Below are positions 25,125-37,130 of a stretch of DNA of 64,000 nucleotides, in pieces. Under the pieces are notes generated by a model, which was given only the letters and a program-made list of their open reading frames with translations, was not told the origin of the DNA and did no database searches. Each line of letters opens with the position of its first letter. The stretch's first letter is position 1. The stretch is from Ceratothoa steindachneri (lineage: Eukaryota > Arthropoda > Malacostraca > Isopoda > Cymothoidae). The DNA lies in NCBI GenBank assembly GCA_963969495.1, contig OZ018324.1:142981355-143045354 (forward strand). The letters run 5' to 3'. A program made the translations under genes and the position numbers.

Positions 25125-26426
25125 CGAGGGGGAGTCAAAAAGTTCTCAGATAAATGGCATAAAATTTTTATTTGTAATAATACTGTAATCATTTTTCTAC
25201 ATAAGCTCCATTAACATCTATACACTTTCTTAATCTATGAATCCAACGGTAAAGACCATCTTTGTAGAATTCACGGGGTTGTCCCTGGCACCAAGTAATG
25301 ACCTGCTTTTTTGCTTCATCTAATGATTGAAACCGGGTTCCTTTTAGGTGTCCCTTTAAATTTGGAAACAGAAAAAAGTCAGAGGGTGCTAAATCAGGGC
25401 TATAAGGGGGATGAGCAAAAGTTTCCCATCGAAATTCCCGTAGCTGAGATCTCACAGCTTTGGACGAATGTGCAGGGGCATTGTCATGGTGGAACAAGAT
25501 TTGCTTGTGGAGCTTTCCTCGTCGTTTTTTGGCTATTGAAGTTTTCAGCTTCCTTAAAACTCCTTCGTAATAGCTGGATGTAACAGTTTTTTGTCCTTCT
25601 AAGAAGTCTATTAAAATAATTCCCTCCGAATCCCCAAAAACTGTAGCCATTATCTTCTTAACGGACCTCTCTGTCTTGAACTTGATAGGCCCTGCTGCCC
25701 CCCTTGGGTGCCACTCTTTTGATTGATTTTTACTTTCAGGATCAAACTGATACACCCAAGTTTCATCTCCCGTTACGAGGCGCTCAAAAAAACTATCCTC
25801 GTTTGCTTCAATCTTGGTCAAAATAGCCAAAGAAAGGTTGGCCCTATGATTCAGCTGGTCTTCTCGCAACGCTTTTGGGACCTAACGTGCTGAAAGCTTG
25901 CTCAGGCCAAGATTTTCAGTTAGAATTCCAAATGCTGAGCCATGAGAGATTTCACATGCATTGGCAACTTCATTAATAGTAATACGGCGATCTTTATCCA
26001 CTAGATTCCTCACAAGCTCGACATTTTCTGGGTTAAGGGAGGTGGAGGGTCTCCCTTCACGTGGATCATCTTCAACTTCTTCTCTGCCCCCCTTGAAGCG
26101 CTTAATCCAGTCGTAAACTACCGCTCTACATGGCGAAGAGTCACCATAAACCTGTTGTAGAGCGTCAATAATCTTAACAGGCTTCCAATCAAGTTTAGTC
26201 AGGAATTTAATGTTCGCTCTTATCTCAAAATTTGCCATTTTATGGGTTCAAAAAAGTAACCTTTTTGAAGCACATCTAATACAAAGAGTCTCGACAAATT
26301 GAATGACGAATTTTGTAGGAATTGTTCAGAAAACATGAAAGTCGTGTTTGACCCTGTATTTACTTGTACAAAATCGAACATTTCAATAATCTGGCATTTG
26401 TCTGAGAACTTTTTGACTCACCTACG
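25125..26426 (-). mobile_element. Near-intact mariner element with TIRs and TA target duplication
   Basis: A 1302-bp element. The left end CGAGGGGGAGTC and right end (reverse complement CGTAGGTGAGTC) continue into a shared GAGTCAAAAAGTTCTCAGA, giving inverted repeats of about 30 bp. Both ends are flanked by TA, the target duplicated by mariner transposases. Length, terminal repeats and the single transposase frame all fit a full-length mariner. It is the youngest-looking element in the window. Confidence 0.95.
25189..26238 (-). pseudogene. Mariner transposase, full length with one in-frame stop
   Basis: The frame runs 350 codons from ATG at 26,238 to the stop at 25,189, the normal mariner length, with no frameshift. 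It cuts and pastes DNA at TA sites. The N-terminal 110 residues form the paired helix-turn-helix DNA-binding region (KPVKIIDALQQVYGD; RPSTS linker; ITINEVANACEISHGSA). The catalytic DD34D triad is intact: Asp in VTGDETW, Asp in FHHDNAPAH, Asp in YSPDLAPSDFF, with 34 residues between the last two. The C-terminus ends GAYVEK, typical of mariner. The sole defect is a TAG at 25,882-25,884 after LSAR, at the place where relatives carry Trp (TGG), so one G-to-A change accounts for it. The two open parts are 26,238-25,885 and 25,881-25,189. Confidence 0.95.
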
Positions 26427-29400
26427 TATATTAAAAGATTAGAAGGAAGGGCACAAAGTTAATATTAAAACCACCTATGTGGGAAATTTTCCTATATTTT
26501 TTTTATGCTTCCTTGCTCAGCATCCCCTTTTATATGGTGACTGGCAAAATCTAAGTCACCTTAATATAAAAAGTACCCTTTCGTTTTCCCCCTAAATGGT
26601 GTCAGAACTTTTACAGCTTGATAAATATCTATTGAAAAATATCAGTGAAATTTGATCTAATTAAGAACGTTCAGGTTTTAGATTCAAAAGGTAGGTTGAA
26701 CTCTGATAAAACACTGTTTTGAGTGAACAAAGAAGGAAGCCAACGCAAATGCGGTGCAGCCTAATGAAAGGCGCTCATTCACTATGATAAGTCTCAGAAC
26801 TCGCGGTGTATATTTTCTGAGAAAAGAAAAACCTGAAATGAGAAAATGATGCCGAAAGAAAACACCAAAGTTTTTTTTATTTAAAGATTACTTCCTTCCA
26901 TGAACATAAAGGCAAAAGGGTATTATTAAGTAATCACTCTAAAGCTGCTAAATAGATATGCATTAAAATTGAAAATAAAAATGGATGACAGCTCATACCC
27001 TCGCTTATATAACGTGGTCTAAAAATTAAACTAGAGTTCTCGTAAAATTGATTTTGCATATATGTATTTTCACTACTGAAACCTCATCATTTTATTTGAG
27101 AACCCATTTTAAAACTCTAGTGAAGATATTACCATGTGTTTTTTCCTTATAGGAAAATAGGTTGGTAAGCTAATCCTAATCTACTTGATAAATATACCAA
27201 ATGTAAAGTGCTTACCCTTGACCGGATTCTTTAGAATTGTATTACCAATGCAATTTCCTTTAACTTCTATATTAGAGGGCTAAAATGGACAGAAAGTCAA
27301 AAATAATTCGTGTTTTAATCATATACAACATGAATATTGGAGTTCGCTCCTACCTAATTACGAAATAAGACATGGGAGCTTGGCGGAAGTGTTTTAATGA
27401 TGCTTATATTGATCAAGACTTATTAATTAAATCGAAAATTTTCTTTTAACACTTTAATGCAAAATACGAACTCGTTTTTAATTACTCGAAATTGACTCGA
27501 ATACCTAGATAAGATCTTTGTTAATTAAGTCGCTTCAATAACTTTTTAATAAAATAATTAATGATCTTTAACCGGGTATACAGCCCAATTTTGTAATAGC
27601 GTAAAGGATGTTCCTAATGGAAGATCTGTCAGTTAGGTATTCGGAATCTTAGCACCCAGTTTGAGGATTAGTTACCAAATAATGCTCGAAAAGATGTTGG
27701 TATAGAGTGATCTTTATACTAAAATTTATTATGGTATCATTATTTATCAAATTTAAGGCTTGATTTTAAAATATTTCTTTCTCTCTAAAGTCATTTTAAT
27801 AATGACACTCTCTTTTATTACTTCCTTCAAGTCCTTCCATCTCATCTTATCATCCATTGATGGTGATGGTAACAATCCAGTAATCAAAAGCTATTCGTAT
27901 GGCAGTGCATTACCACTTTAATTTTGTACTCATCCCAGCATTTTCAGGATGGTTGCTTTTTTACCCTTCTACAGTTAATTAAATCCTTCCCTAATGCAGA
28001 AGACAGGGTGTACCAACCTAAAAACATGCAAAAAGGGTTAAAGACTAGTCTCAAAGACCCTCGCTAGCTTTTGTTAAATATTTTAAATTACAAAATTGAG
28101 ATGATTGAACTTTACCTTTTAGCCAAATTCCGGGTTACCACAGGAGTTACCACCTTACACTCAATCTTGGCAAACATGGGAAAAACAGAGTGATGGAAGC
28201 CGAAGTGATTTTCAAAAGAAAAAAAGAGAAGAGCTTAAGAAACTTTCGTAAACCGAAAGACATAATAACCCGCAGGAGAATAAAATGCTTAGCAAGAAAA
28301 ATATGGAAAAGGGTTAAAAAAGAAATAAACTATTATAGAAGAAAATTACAATCCTTAATATTTAGAAAGTCGTAATAGGAGTAATAGGTTCGTATAAATG
28401 GGAGAGCAGTTTGAATGCGCGAGAGACGATTCTACTGCAAGGGATTTTTTTAGCAGAGGCGAAATCCCTCCTCCACCTGACCCTCGATGAACTACATGCC
28501 ATGATCATGCATAATGGAGCTGAAATATGACGATTGCCTGCCTTCCAAGCCCCATTGCCCACAGAATCATCTTCAGCTCCTAAATCTTACACACACTATT
28601 AATTCCTCTAAAAACCCCTTTTTAACAGATCTCTTCTTAGAAAGTTTCTCCATAAATGCCCTCGTTCGTTTTCTCTTTTCCACTTAAATTATTATTATCA
28701 TTTCCTCTTTTATAGATTTCCTTTCTCTACCTTAATGGGATCCACCTCACTTTTGGATCAGGTTTATTTGAGTATCGCCCCCACCCTTTCCTTTGCGCCT
28801 TATTTTATCTAGGAGAGATTTACATTTCATGCATTTTCACTTCCCTAACTGCACTACTTTGTCTAAAAGTAACTTGGTTCCAAATGTTACCTAGAAGAGA
28901 TTTTTCCGATGGTATTTGAGGTATTTATCACAAGGGTTTTAGTATCTGATCGAATAAGGGTGAAGGAAAGTTGGTTGATCGAAATCAAAAAAGGTGGTGA
29001 TAGATAAAGCAAATGGAAAATAGATTTGTGGTTTCAAATTAAGACAAGGAGGACTAAGAATCGAGGCAAAACAAAACAATGAACGATCAACTTTAGAAAT
29101 GAAGATTAAAGGAATGGTAGAAGAGGTAAAGAGAAGAAATGCAAGCTATAGCAAGGCAAAAGAAAAAAGAAAATAAAAAAAATGTGGGACAACTTAAAAC
29201 GAGATTTGTAAAGGCTAAGAAAAAATAGAGAGATAACAACGTATGGTAAAGCACAGAAACCCACAGAAGAAAATAACCAAAATAAAATGGAAGGGAATCT
29301 ATGAGAAAATATATTGAACAAGAAATACTCATACAAGGTGAGGTCGGACAACATCAATGACAATAAATACTACCCACGTTCTCTCGCTTTTTCACGTCAT

Positions 29401-30673
29401 ATAAAACAAAATTTATTAAACAAAATAGTTAAAACAGATTAAATTGTAAATTGAGTCAAGTTAATCAGCAACAAAAGAAGCATTCAATCTCCATTATGAA
29501 ATCTTTTTAAATTTATAACTCATAAAATAAGGGAAAAAAATGGAGCCAATCCTAATTATCTCCCGAGCCACACGAATCTTATTAAGACATTAAAATAATC
29601 TTTTTAAAAGACAAAGTTACCAAAAATATTTTGAAGGAAACCGCTAGTCTGAAGCCATTAATTGAAATTGATCGAATTTATTCTTGGAATTCCATGAGAA
29701 GGATTGACCAGCTTGTATATTGTGCCGATATCCGTACTAGCAAAACAATGACTTGTAGTAAGAAGATTTGGGGATTTAAGATATTTGGTCTCCTCTATGT
29801 TCCAAGTGCCACAAGAAGGTACTTAATCAAATTTATCGGCATATGCAACAATGGTATGGCTTGTTACCGCCTATATCTGGCAGTTTGAGGGAAGACGAGG
29901 AAATTAGCAGAATATCAATTAAGACCTTTGGTGCATATGTTCATTGGGGACTAATCCAGGATAGGGGGAAGCTGAACGGGTAAGTTGTGTCCCTAAGTTG
30001 TATTTCATGGTCGCTTTAAACATTGAGTGTAATCGGGGGGGGGGGGGATTTATCGCTCAAGTCATTGTATTAGGCTTTTTAATCTTTTTCAACGTGGAAA
30101 TCGAGTGAAATGTGAGGGTTATATGTCATGTAGACAGAAGCAGATTGGTAGTCAATGGCTGAAAAACCGTTAAATTCCCTTTCTATGTGAAGTTTTTCAT
30201 TTTTATTTTGTGTAGATATATTGATCCTCAATGCATTACACCTCTTTAAAGAAAAACGTTGTTTATTCTCAGAACCACAACACTCAGGCCTTATGAGAAC
30301 CTAGGTAAATTTAAACTATATTTGTAACATTCTCTTCCTGTTAATCAAATAGTCTCCCACTATGGACTGAAATAGTGGGGTTTGAGGAGCAAAGAGCCCT
30401 CCATTCCCGCCTTGTTCTTTAAGGCTTCATATATATATTTATCTGCTTGCTTTGCCACATGAAAAATCCATGCTGTGTACATCATCCACTATGAGTGTTA
30501 TGTACTCGTAAATCAGATAATTGGTGTACCTGCTCGGTTGAAAAATATATCAGGTGAAGCCACCTATCTTTTTGTTTTGTTTAAGTTTATTACACATCAT
30601 TGCATGTTATTTCATCGCCTGAATTATTATATTGCCTTAATAATAACCATCCTATTACTTTAGGAAAGTATAC
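26427..30673. other. Unassigned AT-rich DNA
   Basis: No recognised gene or element in about 4.2 kb. It includes a purine-rich patch (29,090-29,340), a pyrimidine-rich patch (28,600-28,900) and a run of 13 G (30,035-30,047). The 85-codon frame at 29,631-29,888 and the 61-66-codon frames near 28,190-28,560 have no motif I can name. Confidence 0.45.
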
Positions 30674-31143
30674 TGTCGTGATATGACCAGGTGTATTCGG
30701 TTATATGAACACTGGCCTACTGGCCGACCCAAATTAAGGCTCCATCTGGGGATGGTTATAAGAGTTCTTTACATGCAAACGGTTTGAGCGTTATTAACTT
30801 TTTAAATCTATGTTGACGCTGATTGGACATTTATTGCAGTGCTTATATGTAAAAGCTGATTGTCAAGTTGTTAACGCTAAGGTCTGTTATTCCAAAAATG
30901 AACATAAGTATGACAATTAAATGTATCTTAATCCTGATTGGTTGAATTTTGTAAAATTAAGAGTAGATAGAATGACTATTTATATAGGTGTTTTTGGGTG
31001 GAAAAATAGGGTTATTATTATTATTCAAGAAGACCGAAGTTGTCATTACTGTTCGCACTTGCGAGGCTTATTCCAGCTATTTACCAAGGAATAAAGAATT
31101 TAGCTATATATTTTTCTTTATCTTAAGGAAGTGTTTAATCACA
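30674..31143 (+). mobile_element. Probable LTR, plus orientation
   Basis: The segment starts TGTCGTGATATGACC and ends ...TTTAATCACA. It has a TATA-like ATTTATATAGG (about 30,978) and a polyadenylation-like GGAATAAAG (about 31,090), with a GC-richer R-like segment between. Its orientation is opposite to the adjacent gypsy copy A, so it is not that element's own LTR. It is more likely a solo LTR or a fragment of another element. Exact ends are uncertain and no clear 5-bp target duplication was found. Confidence 0.4.
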
Positions 31144-31269
31144 TAATCCAGCCTACTAAATAACGAAGGGGAAATCGTTATCGAGCCGTTATAGGCTTAT
31201 CGTGTGCCGAAAATGGATTAACAACGGGCAAATGGACTGTACGTGCTATTCTTATGTACGGGTGGTAAC

Positions 31270-32030
31270 GTACACGTTGTGAAAATTAAAGGTTACACTT
31301 ACTAGGCCGTCTACAATTCGACGCATCATTCGATTGTAGTTACCACATGCAGTTACCAAACCAAAGGGAAGACGGGCAAATTGCATTAAACCTCTCTCAG
31401 TAGCAAAAGCTGTAAAGCATCAAAAGATTCGGACAGCGAAATCTGATGGCAGGCCTTATGCAGATCAATTTCGGAGATGAATTTTGCATCTTCAAAAAGA
31501 TGGAGGTTTTGATCAATCAAAGGTATGGGCTCGGCGTCCAACTAAACGTCTGAATTTAATTTGCGAAAATCGCCGCACATCTTAAATGATTGATCAGTCT
31601 TTCTGACCATCACGATCGGGGCACAAAAGTCAGATAAGGAAAGCTTAATGATCTTCAACCTGAGAAAATTTTCTACTTCGGCGTTAAACGCGGGGCATAA
31701 TGGAATGGGAATAGGGTAAGACTTAGTTCTTACTGGTTCTTGCGTTTTTAAAAAAATCTCCTGTGTGAATTTGGTTGAACAACCTGGGGTTTCGGAGACT
31801 ACGTCCGAGAATTCACTTAGGAGGCTCTCCAATTGAGCCTTTTCGATGAGTTGGAGACGGGGGTTAAAATCGAGCTCGGGGGTTGAGTCCGATTGGAGGA
31901 AAGGGAGAGGCGGCCAAAGGGTATTAGTTGTCTGCTTCCACGCAGACAACTAGGCAAAGTGGTTTGACTAGATAAGTTGCCTCTAAGACTAGTTCTTCGT
32001 CTAAAGCGACCACATTATTAACTCACGCGC
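31270..32030 (-). pseudogene. Gypsy copy A: reverse transcriptase (N-terminal part), lying after integrase
   Basis: Minus-strand coding gives the start of a Ty3/gypsy reverse transcriptase: LLSEFSDVVSETPGC, then FCAPIVMVRKTD and CGDFRKLNSDV (31,949-31,542). After a stop comes ISEIDLHKACHQI with the first catalytic Asp (about 31,450), then, in another frame, FARLPFGLVTACG (about 31,360). The expected YxDD block is not present; coding similarity ends near 31,270, and RNase H is missing. Its position downstream of integrase, not upstream, is unusual for Ty3/gypsy. Confidence 0.85.
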
Positions 32031-32034
32031 GTCG

Positions 32035-33339
32035 GTGGTACCGTTTTAACAGGTTGTTGTGGTATACTTTATTACGATAGGGGTCTAAATTAAGTAGTCG
32101 ACAGGGTTTTGGGGTTCTTCTACTGAAAAAGGTCCTTCTCTACTGAGATAGGGGCTTATTAATCTCAGAGGATAACAGAAGTAGTACTTCGTTGCCTGCT
32201 TCGAATTTCCGTGCTTTAGATTTGATGTCAAAATACGTTCTGTATTTTCCAAATTCACCTCAGAATTCTTTAAGGCGAGGTCTGCACAATTTTCTAGGTG
32301 AGTACGCAATTTCCCACGTACTCGTAGGAGGACTTAATCTCCTCATCAAGCTTACGGATAGACCATAATTCTTTTAGGATTCTTATCGGCCCGCGGACGT
32401 TTCCTCCGTACAATAGCTACCACGGGGCAAATGCGAGCGTTCGGTTTGGGATTTCCCTACACGCAAATAAAGCTACAGGGAGGTAGCGGTACTATTCTTT
32501 CGGTTGGACGTGATACAATTTCTTGAGAACTGATTTGAGAGTCCAGTTTAATTTCTAGCATATCGCAATTGAGGCGGGTTGATAAGGGGTTGAGCAAAAG
32601 GGTTTGACCAGCGGGAGCTTTCCTACCAAATCCATCAATTCTGAAGTGGATTGATGGCCCCTGTCGGATAGGATCTCCTTCCGGATTCTTACTCGGGAAA
32701 AAATAGAAATCAACGCCTCTGCACATGAAATACTATCAAGATTCTTCAAGGGACTGCATCTGTAAAACGAGTGGCACAATCTACTATGGTAAAAATATAG
32801 AAATGTCCTTCAGTATACGGGGGATGGAGAGAGCCTATCAAATCGTTCAAGATCCTGAAGACTGATTTAGGCACGATTAGGGTCTTCTGAAGAGGGGCGA
32901 AAGCAACTCAACCTTTGGTTACCTTTTGATAGATGTCACAGGACCTCCAAAAGTCGGATATTTCTTTGGCAGGGCCTGGCCAAACGAAATATTTGAAGAC
33001 TCACTAGGTCATCTTATTATGACTGAACTTATGCCCAGCCATTAATCCGTCGTGAGCCATCCGCAGAACTTGACGTACATACATCCTGGGTATAAACAAG
33101 GTAGTGACCAGGGCGTTATCTGGTCCGACAAAAGATCGATGTATTAACAAATCCTTTTCTATGTAGTCAATTCTTCTATTTCCTCGACAGTTTTTGGGCT
33201 CCTTTTTTCTGACCATCCTCCACAGGGGTTGCAAAGAAAGGCAATTCTTTAGAGCTTTAACAAACTGATCAGTGCTGGATAACGCGACGTGTGGGGTTGA
33301 TGAGAACATTAAAGGTACCGGGGTAACGGTATCTTTCAC
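32035..33339 (-). pseudogene. Gypsy copy A: integrase
   Basis: The integrase begins with an HHCC-type zinc-binding region (MAHDGLMAGH, about 33,045) in the frame that follows the protease. The core follows in broken frames. HFYIFTIVDCATRF (about 32,790) belongs to the first strands, and EILSDRGHQSTSEL (about 32,660) holds the second catalytic Asp. The third, Glu, is not visible in the decayed YQPASIAIC region. The C-terminal domain ends REGPFSVEEPQNPVDYLI (about 32,090-32,150) and, after a one-base shift, NKVYHNNLLKRYHRRA (about 32,030-32,080), the usual gypsy integrase tail. Integrase inserts retroviral-type cDNA into the host genome. Multiple stops make this copy inactive. Confidence 0.85.
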
Positions 33340-33342
33340 CGC

Positions 33343-33700
33343 TTAGGCTCTGGTGATCGCTGGTTGCTCGATGGGATTTGGGAAGAGCTGTGCGCACTTT
33401 CCGATAAGATTAGAGCAAAGCTTTATTGGGGCAGCGACAATATCGGCCCATCCTGTGAAATACTGACACTGTGTGTACCCCTTTACCACAGGGAACTTAG
33501 TGGTACGACCTAAATCTTCGTTATCGATCGCAAATCTCTTATGCTGGGGACTTGCTAGGGTCAACAGCTTGTCCGAGACTACTCTGCATGTGCAACCCTG
33601 TCTATTACAAGATTTGACAATTGGCACACATTTATCGTGCCGTTCTCAAACTTTGGCCCACCGGGAGAGCTGTTATTGAACGGGAAATTTACCTGTTGTT
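33343..33700 (-). pseudogene. Gypsy copy A: aspartic protease
   Basis: The frame resembles the protease region of copy B closely: GCTCRVVSDKLL here against GCTCIIVSEDLL there, then FAIDNEDLGRTTKFPV and CQYFTGWADIVAA. The catalytic DTG is decayed, reading RQG where copy B has DTG. The protease releases gag and pol products. The reading then passes straight into integrase, with no reverse transcriptase between. Confidence 0.75.
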
Positions 33701-33770
33701 CCGAGTGAGAGGAAGCGGGTGGCGATTGCGATGACTAGGCAAAAGAGTTAGGGAGAAGATAAGCGGTTAT

Positions 33771-34803
33771 CTAATGGACCTGTTGATTGAGGGTGGTCCT
33801 TAGCTGCGAGTTCTGGGCAGAGTAATAACTAAGGTGGCCAGTGGTGCCGCACGTAAAGCATACGATGGGTTTACGTGGGTAGTGAGACGATGCAAAAGGG
33901 ATTGTTGGAGGCTTTACTTCATTTTGTTCACACTGAGGATGTGACTTGGGCTTATGGGGCGCCCGAATCTTCGCGAAGCTTACATTATTCTTAGTATGGA
34001 ACTTATTAGGCCCAAACTTATTTGGGAGGAACGGGGGGGATACTTCTTGATCTTCTTGAGATACAGGCTGTCTTTGTAAACGTGAAGGTCGGCTTCCTCT
34101 ACACACTCTTTAAACGAAGAAGCTCTTCTATCTGTTACGAAGGCCTTGAATTTTTGAGGAAGGGTAGCCTTGAGTTAATCCCTTAAAATAAAGTCGACTA
34201 ATGACTCATTATCCTTAGTCACTTGTGAGGAATCCAGCCAAATCTGAAAATTTCGGCGAAGGGTAAACCCAAATTGCTTAAACGTTTCTATCTTAGCCGA
34301 GCAGAATCTAACCCGATAGAACTCCGGATTCATATTAATAGCAGAGAGGAGCTCTGCTTTTAGGGTTGAATAATCCAGAGTTACTTCCGAAGGTAGAAAA
34401 ATGAAGATTTAACCCAGACGAGTGTTTAAGAAGGGGAGTAGACGGGCAACTCCATATGATTCTAAATCGTAATTTTTTACTTCGAAAATTATTTCAAAGT
34501 GGGTTAGATAACCAAAATCTTCTCCATCTTTATACTCGGGGAGTTTTAACGAGGGTGCTTGTGGTTGATGGTAACGTGATCTGACAGAATTTATTTCGCC
34601 CTGATCACGGCTTAATTCTCTTTCGTGCTGTCGAATTTGTTTTCTCTCTTTCTGCCTTTTCTCTGTCTTTCTTCTGCTTCTCTCTCTGCTTTCTGTTCTG
34701 CCACTTAGTTTCGTTCTTCCTTTAGAACGTAAGCGATTAAATCCTTTCCAGATAGTGCTAGGATTTGTTTCTACTTATGAAAATGATCGAACAAAGACAT
34801 CAT
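33771..34803 (-). pseudogene. Gypsy copy A: gag
   Basis: Gag starts at about 34,803 (LFDHFHK, then LALSGKDLIAYVLKEE), parallel to the copy B start (MSSFDKFQ, LGLSGKDQLNYVQEE). A charged, Glu/Arg-rich coiled-coil-like stretch follows (34,620-34,720). Next is a capsid-like block, DYSTLKAELLSAININPEFYR (about 34,330-34,390), similar to copy B. The nucleocapsid zinc knuckle at about 33,860 reads CFTCGTTGHLSYYS, missing its last Cys. At least three stops interrupt the frame. Confidence 0.8.
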
Positions 34804-36060
34804 GAGTATGCTGCGTTCGTCTTTAGGCAAACAAGAAAGCTTACTAGAACAAGTGAGGCTCTTCCTAACAAATCTAACTTACTTGTAATTAACAATTACC
34901 CTCCCTAAAACCACTTAATAAAGGTTCAAGTTATTTATGCACCCAGAAAAATAAAATAATTAACGAGGGAAGCTGACTCAGAACTGAGTCTTCTTGTAAT
35001 TTTCCCAGAGCAAAACCTAAAATTTAAAGGTTATTCTTGCCGTTTAATTAGTGGTAACTTGACTCATGTAAATACGCTCAACTAAAAAAAATATAATCGC
35101 ATATTCCTAAAAAAATAATTGTCCTATTACTTTTGCTTGAATATTCTTGACACTTGCAACTGTATAGAGTTATTTTTTCCTGTAAAACTACATATATTCC
35201 TTTTCCCCTTGAGAGATAAATATTTATTTTCTAAACATAAAATGACGTTTATTGCCTGTATATTTATCATCAGAAGTTGTTATCATTCTTTTTTTCTTGT
35301 TTTCTAAATAAAATGGAGCATGTAAATGTTGCGTACAAAAATATTAAGCACAATCGAATTTTTATGTTCGAACACATCGTGAATTATCGATTTGGTTCTT
35401 AGTATTCGTTCCAAGAAGTTTCTGCTCTGGAATATGTTATATGTAACGTCAGTTTTATAGTTTAGTTTTGCTTGGCTTTGATCGTTTTCATTAAATGAGA
35501 ATTTCACTTTCTATTTCATACCCGTATTTCTTTGTTTTTCTTAGTATTTAATCTAGATTCTCCTAATTTTTCCATTCTCTACCTTACATTCATCATCAAA
35601 CTGCTTCTAATCATAAATGATGAATGGGAATATAATAGAGAAAGAGATGAAAGAGAAACATAAAGACAATGAAGGAAAAAGGGGAAAATGCTCTAGGGAA
35701 AACACATAAAATAATAATTTTTCTACTCAATGGCTCTCATAAATTCAGAAACTCATTAGGTGCGTACTCAAAAAATGAATCTATATAAGTCATAATATAC
35801 CAAATGGTGAGTAACTACTCACATGATTTCTTGGAGAATGAGTTCATGAAATAAATCATTGTCTTGACTATATCTCATGACATCATTGCATGTGTGCTTA
35901 AACTTATTAATTCATAGAGTAATGATTTCATGAAGTAATTTCAAATCATGGAATTAAAGCTACATTTTATCATCAATTAAACAAATGGTTTTGTAGTTTC
36001 CTTTCGATTAAAAAACTATTCTTTTACTTTCGGCTAAAAAATTATAATCCTTCTCTACCC
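34804..36060. other. Unassigned DNA upstream of gypsy copy A
   Basis: The 5' leader and LTR of copy A should lie here, but I could not recognise an LTR start, PBS or a repeat of copy B's LTR. A purine-rich patch lies at 35,640-35,700. Frames at 35,119-35,507 show nothing recognisable. Confidence 0.4.
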
Positions 36061-36061
36061 G

Positions 36062-36345
36062 ATCATCTTTGGGCATCTTCTCTCACATCCTCTTATCTCA
36101 GACTATTTATGGACATTTTATCTCACCTGCTATTATCGTAGAATATATCTTGTTATCTTCTCTCACCTTATCTCCTCTAAGATTATTTTTGGTGATCTTC
36201 ACTCATTCGCTCTCCTCCCAGCTTAGTTCTGTTCACCTTCTCTCCCTTTCTCTCATCTCAGATTATATCTGACCTTCTTTCCTAACCTAATCTAAGCATA
36301 GAGTAGTTCTGGTCATCCTCCCTCATCTCCTCTCCAATATAATCA
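36062..36345. repeat. Degenerate 40-bp tandem repeat (about 7 copies)
   Basis: Units share TCTGGTCATCTTCTCTCACC followed by TCTCATCTCAGATTAT, with substitutions. The aligned start recurs at 36,074, 36,114, 36,154, 36,194 and 36,234 (exactly 40 bp each), then about 36,271 and 36,314. A faint further unit may lie at 36,374-36,430. It is a pyrimidine-rich minisatellite. Confidence 0.85.
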
Positions 36346-37130
36346 TCAGCAGTTGTTTTCCTTCATGTTAAGTTATCTTCCAACATCTGACCTAATATCT
36401 AATTATTCCTAGTCAATTTTACCAAGCTTTCTTTTGACCAGTTTAATTTCCATTCACTCTTTTCATCTCCATTAATCTTCAGCTATATTTCGTAATTTCT
36501 ATTGATGTTACACCTCTTCAACAGCTTTGTCACATTTTGAGACACACTCTCTCATCTACATTCATATCCATTGGGCTTCAAAAATCTCAAGCCTAAACAT
36601 GACTACACAACAAATTACGACCACGATAACATTTAATCTAGTTTAAAATAAAGTACTGTCCAACTTTAAGGTATATAATAAAAATGAAATAAGGTTGTTA
36701 CTATGGAATATTTTTATTATAAATATAAGCTAAATTGCTTCCTAGAACCGCAGTCAATTTGTAACCAAGCATATAAAAGCCCCGTTTGTAACATCCCTTA
36801 GGCTTTCTTGGAAAATATGAATCCAATTCTTTTTTTCCCGTGATGTTAACCTAAGACCATTCCAATGGTTCTCTAATACTCTAAACAAGTACTTGGTGGA
36901 AGAGCAAAGTCAAGAGAATTACGATAATGAAGCAATCTGTCCCAACGGAGGTCTTTTTAGAATTTTTTGGGCATTCGAACTGTTTGAGGACAGATATTCC
37001 TTTGAATAACAAATAAAAAGTGTCGCTTTTTGCCCAAAGTGACTTTCAAAGGAAGAATTTGAATTTATTCCGTTAGAAAACAAAGTTCATGCACAACATT
37101 TTTAAAAGTATCTTAATTTATAGATTTATA
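36346..37130. other. Unassigned AT-rich DNA
   Basis: Nothing recognised beyond the possible outlying minisatellite unit near 36,374-36,430. Confidence 0.5.

Noticed and set aside
30035..30047. G-run as a quadruplex or regulatory element
   Set aside because: A single homopolymer of 13 G without further G-tracts or nearby gene.
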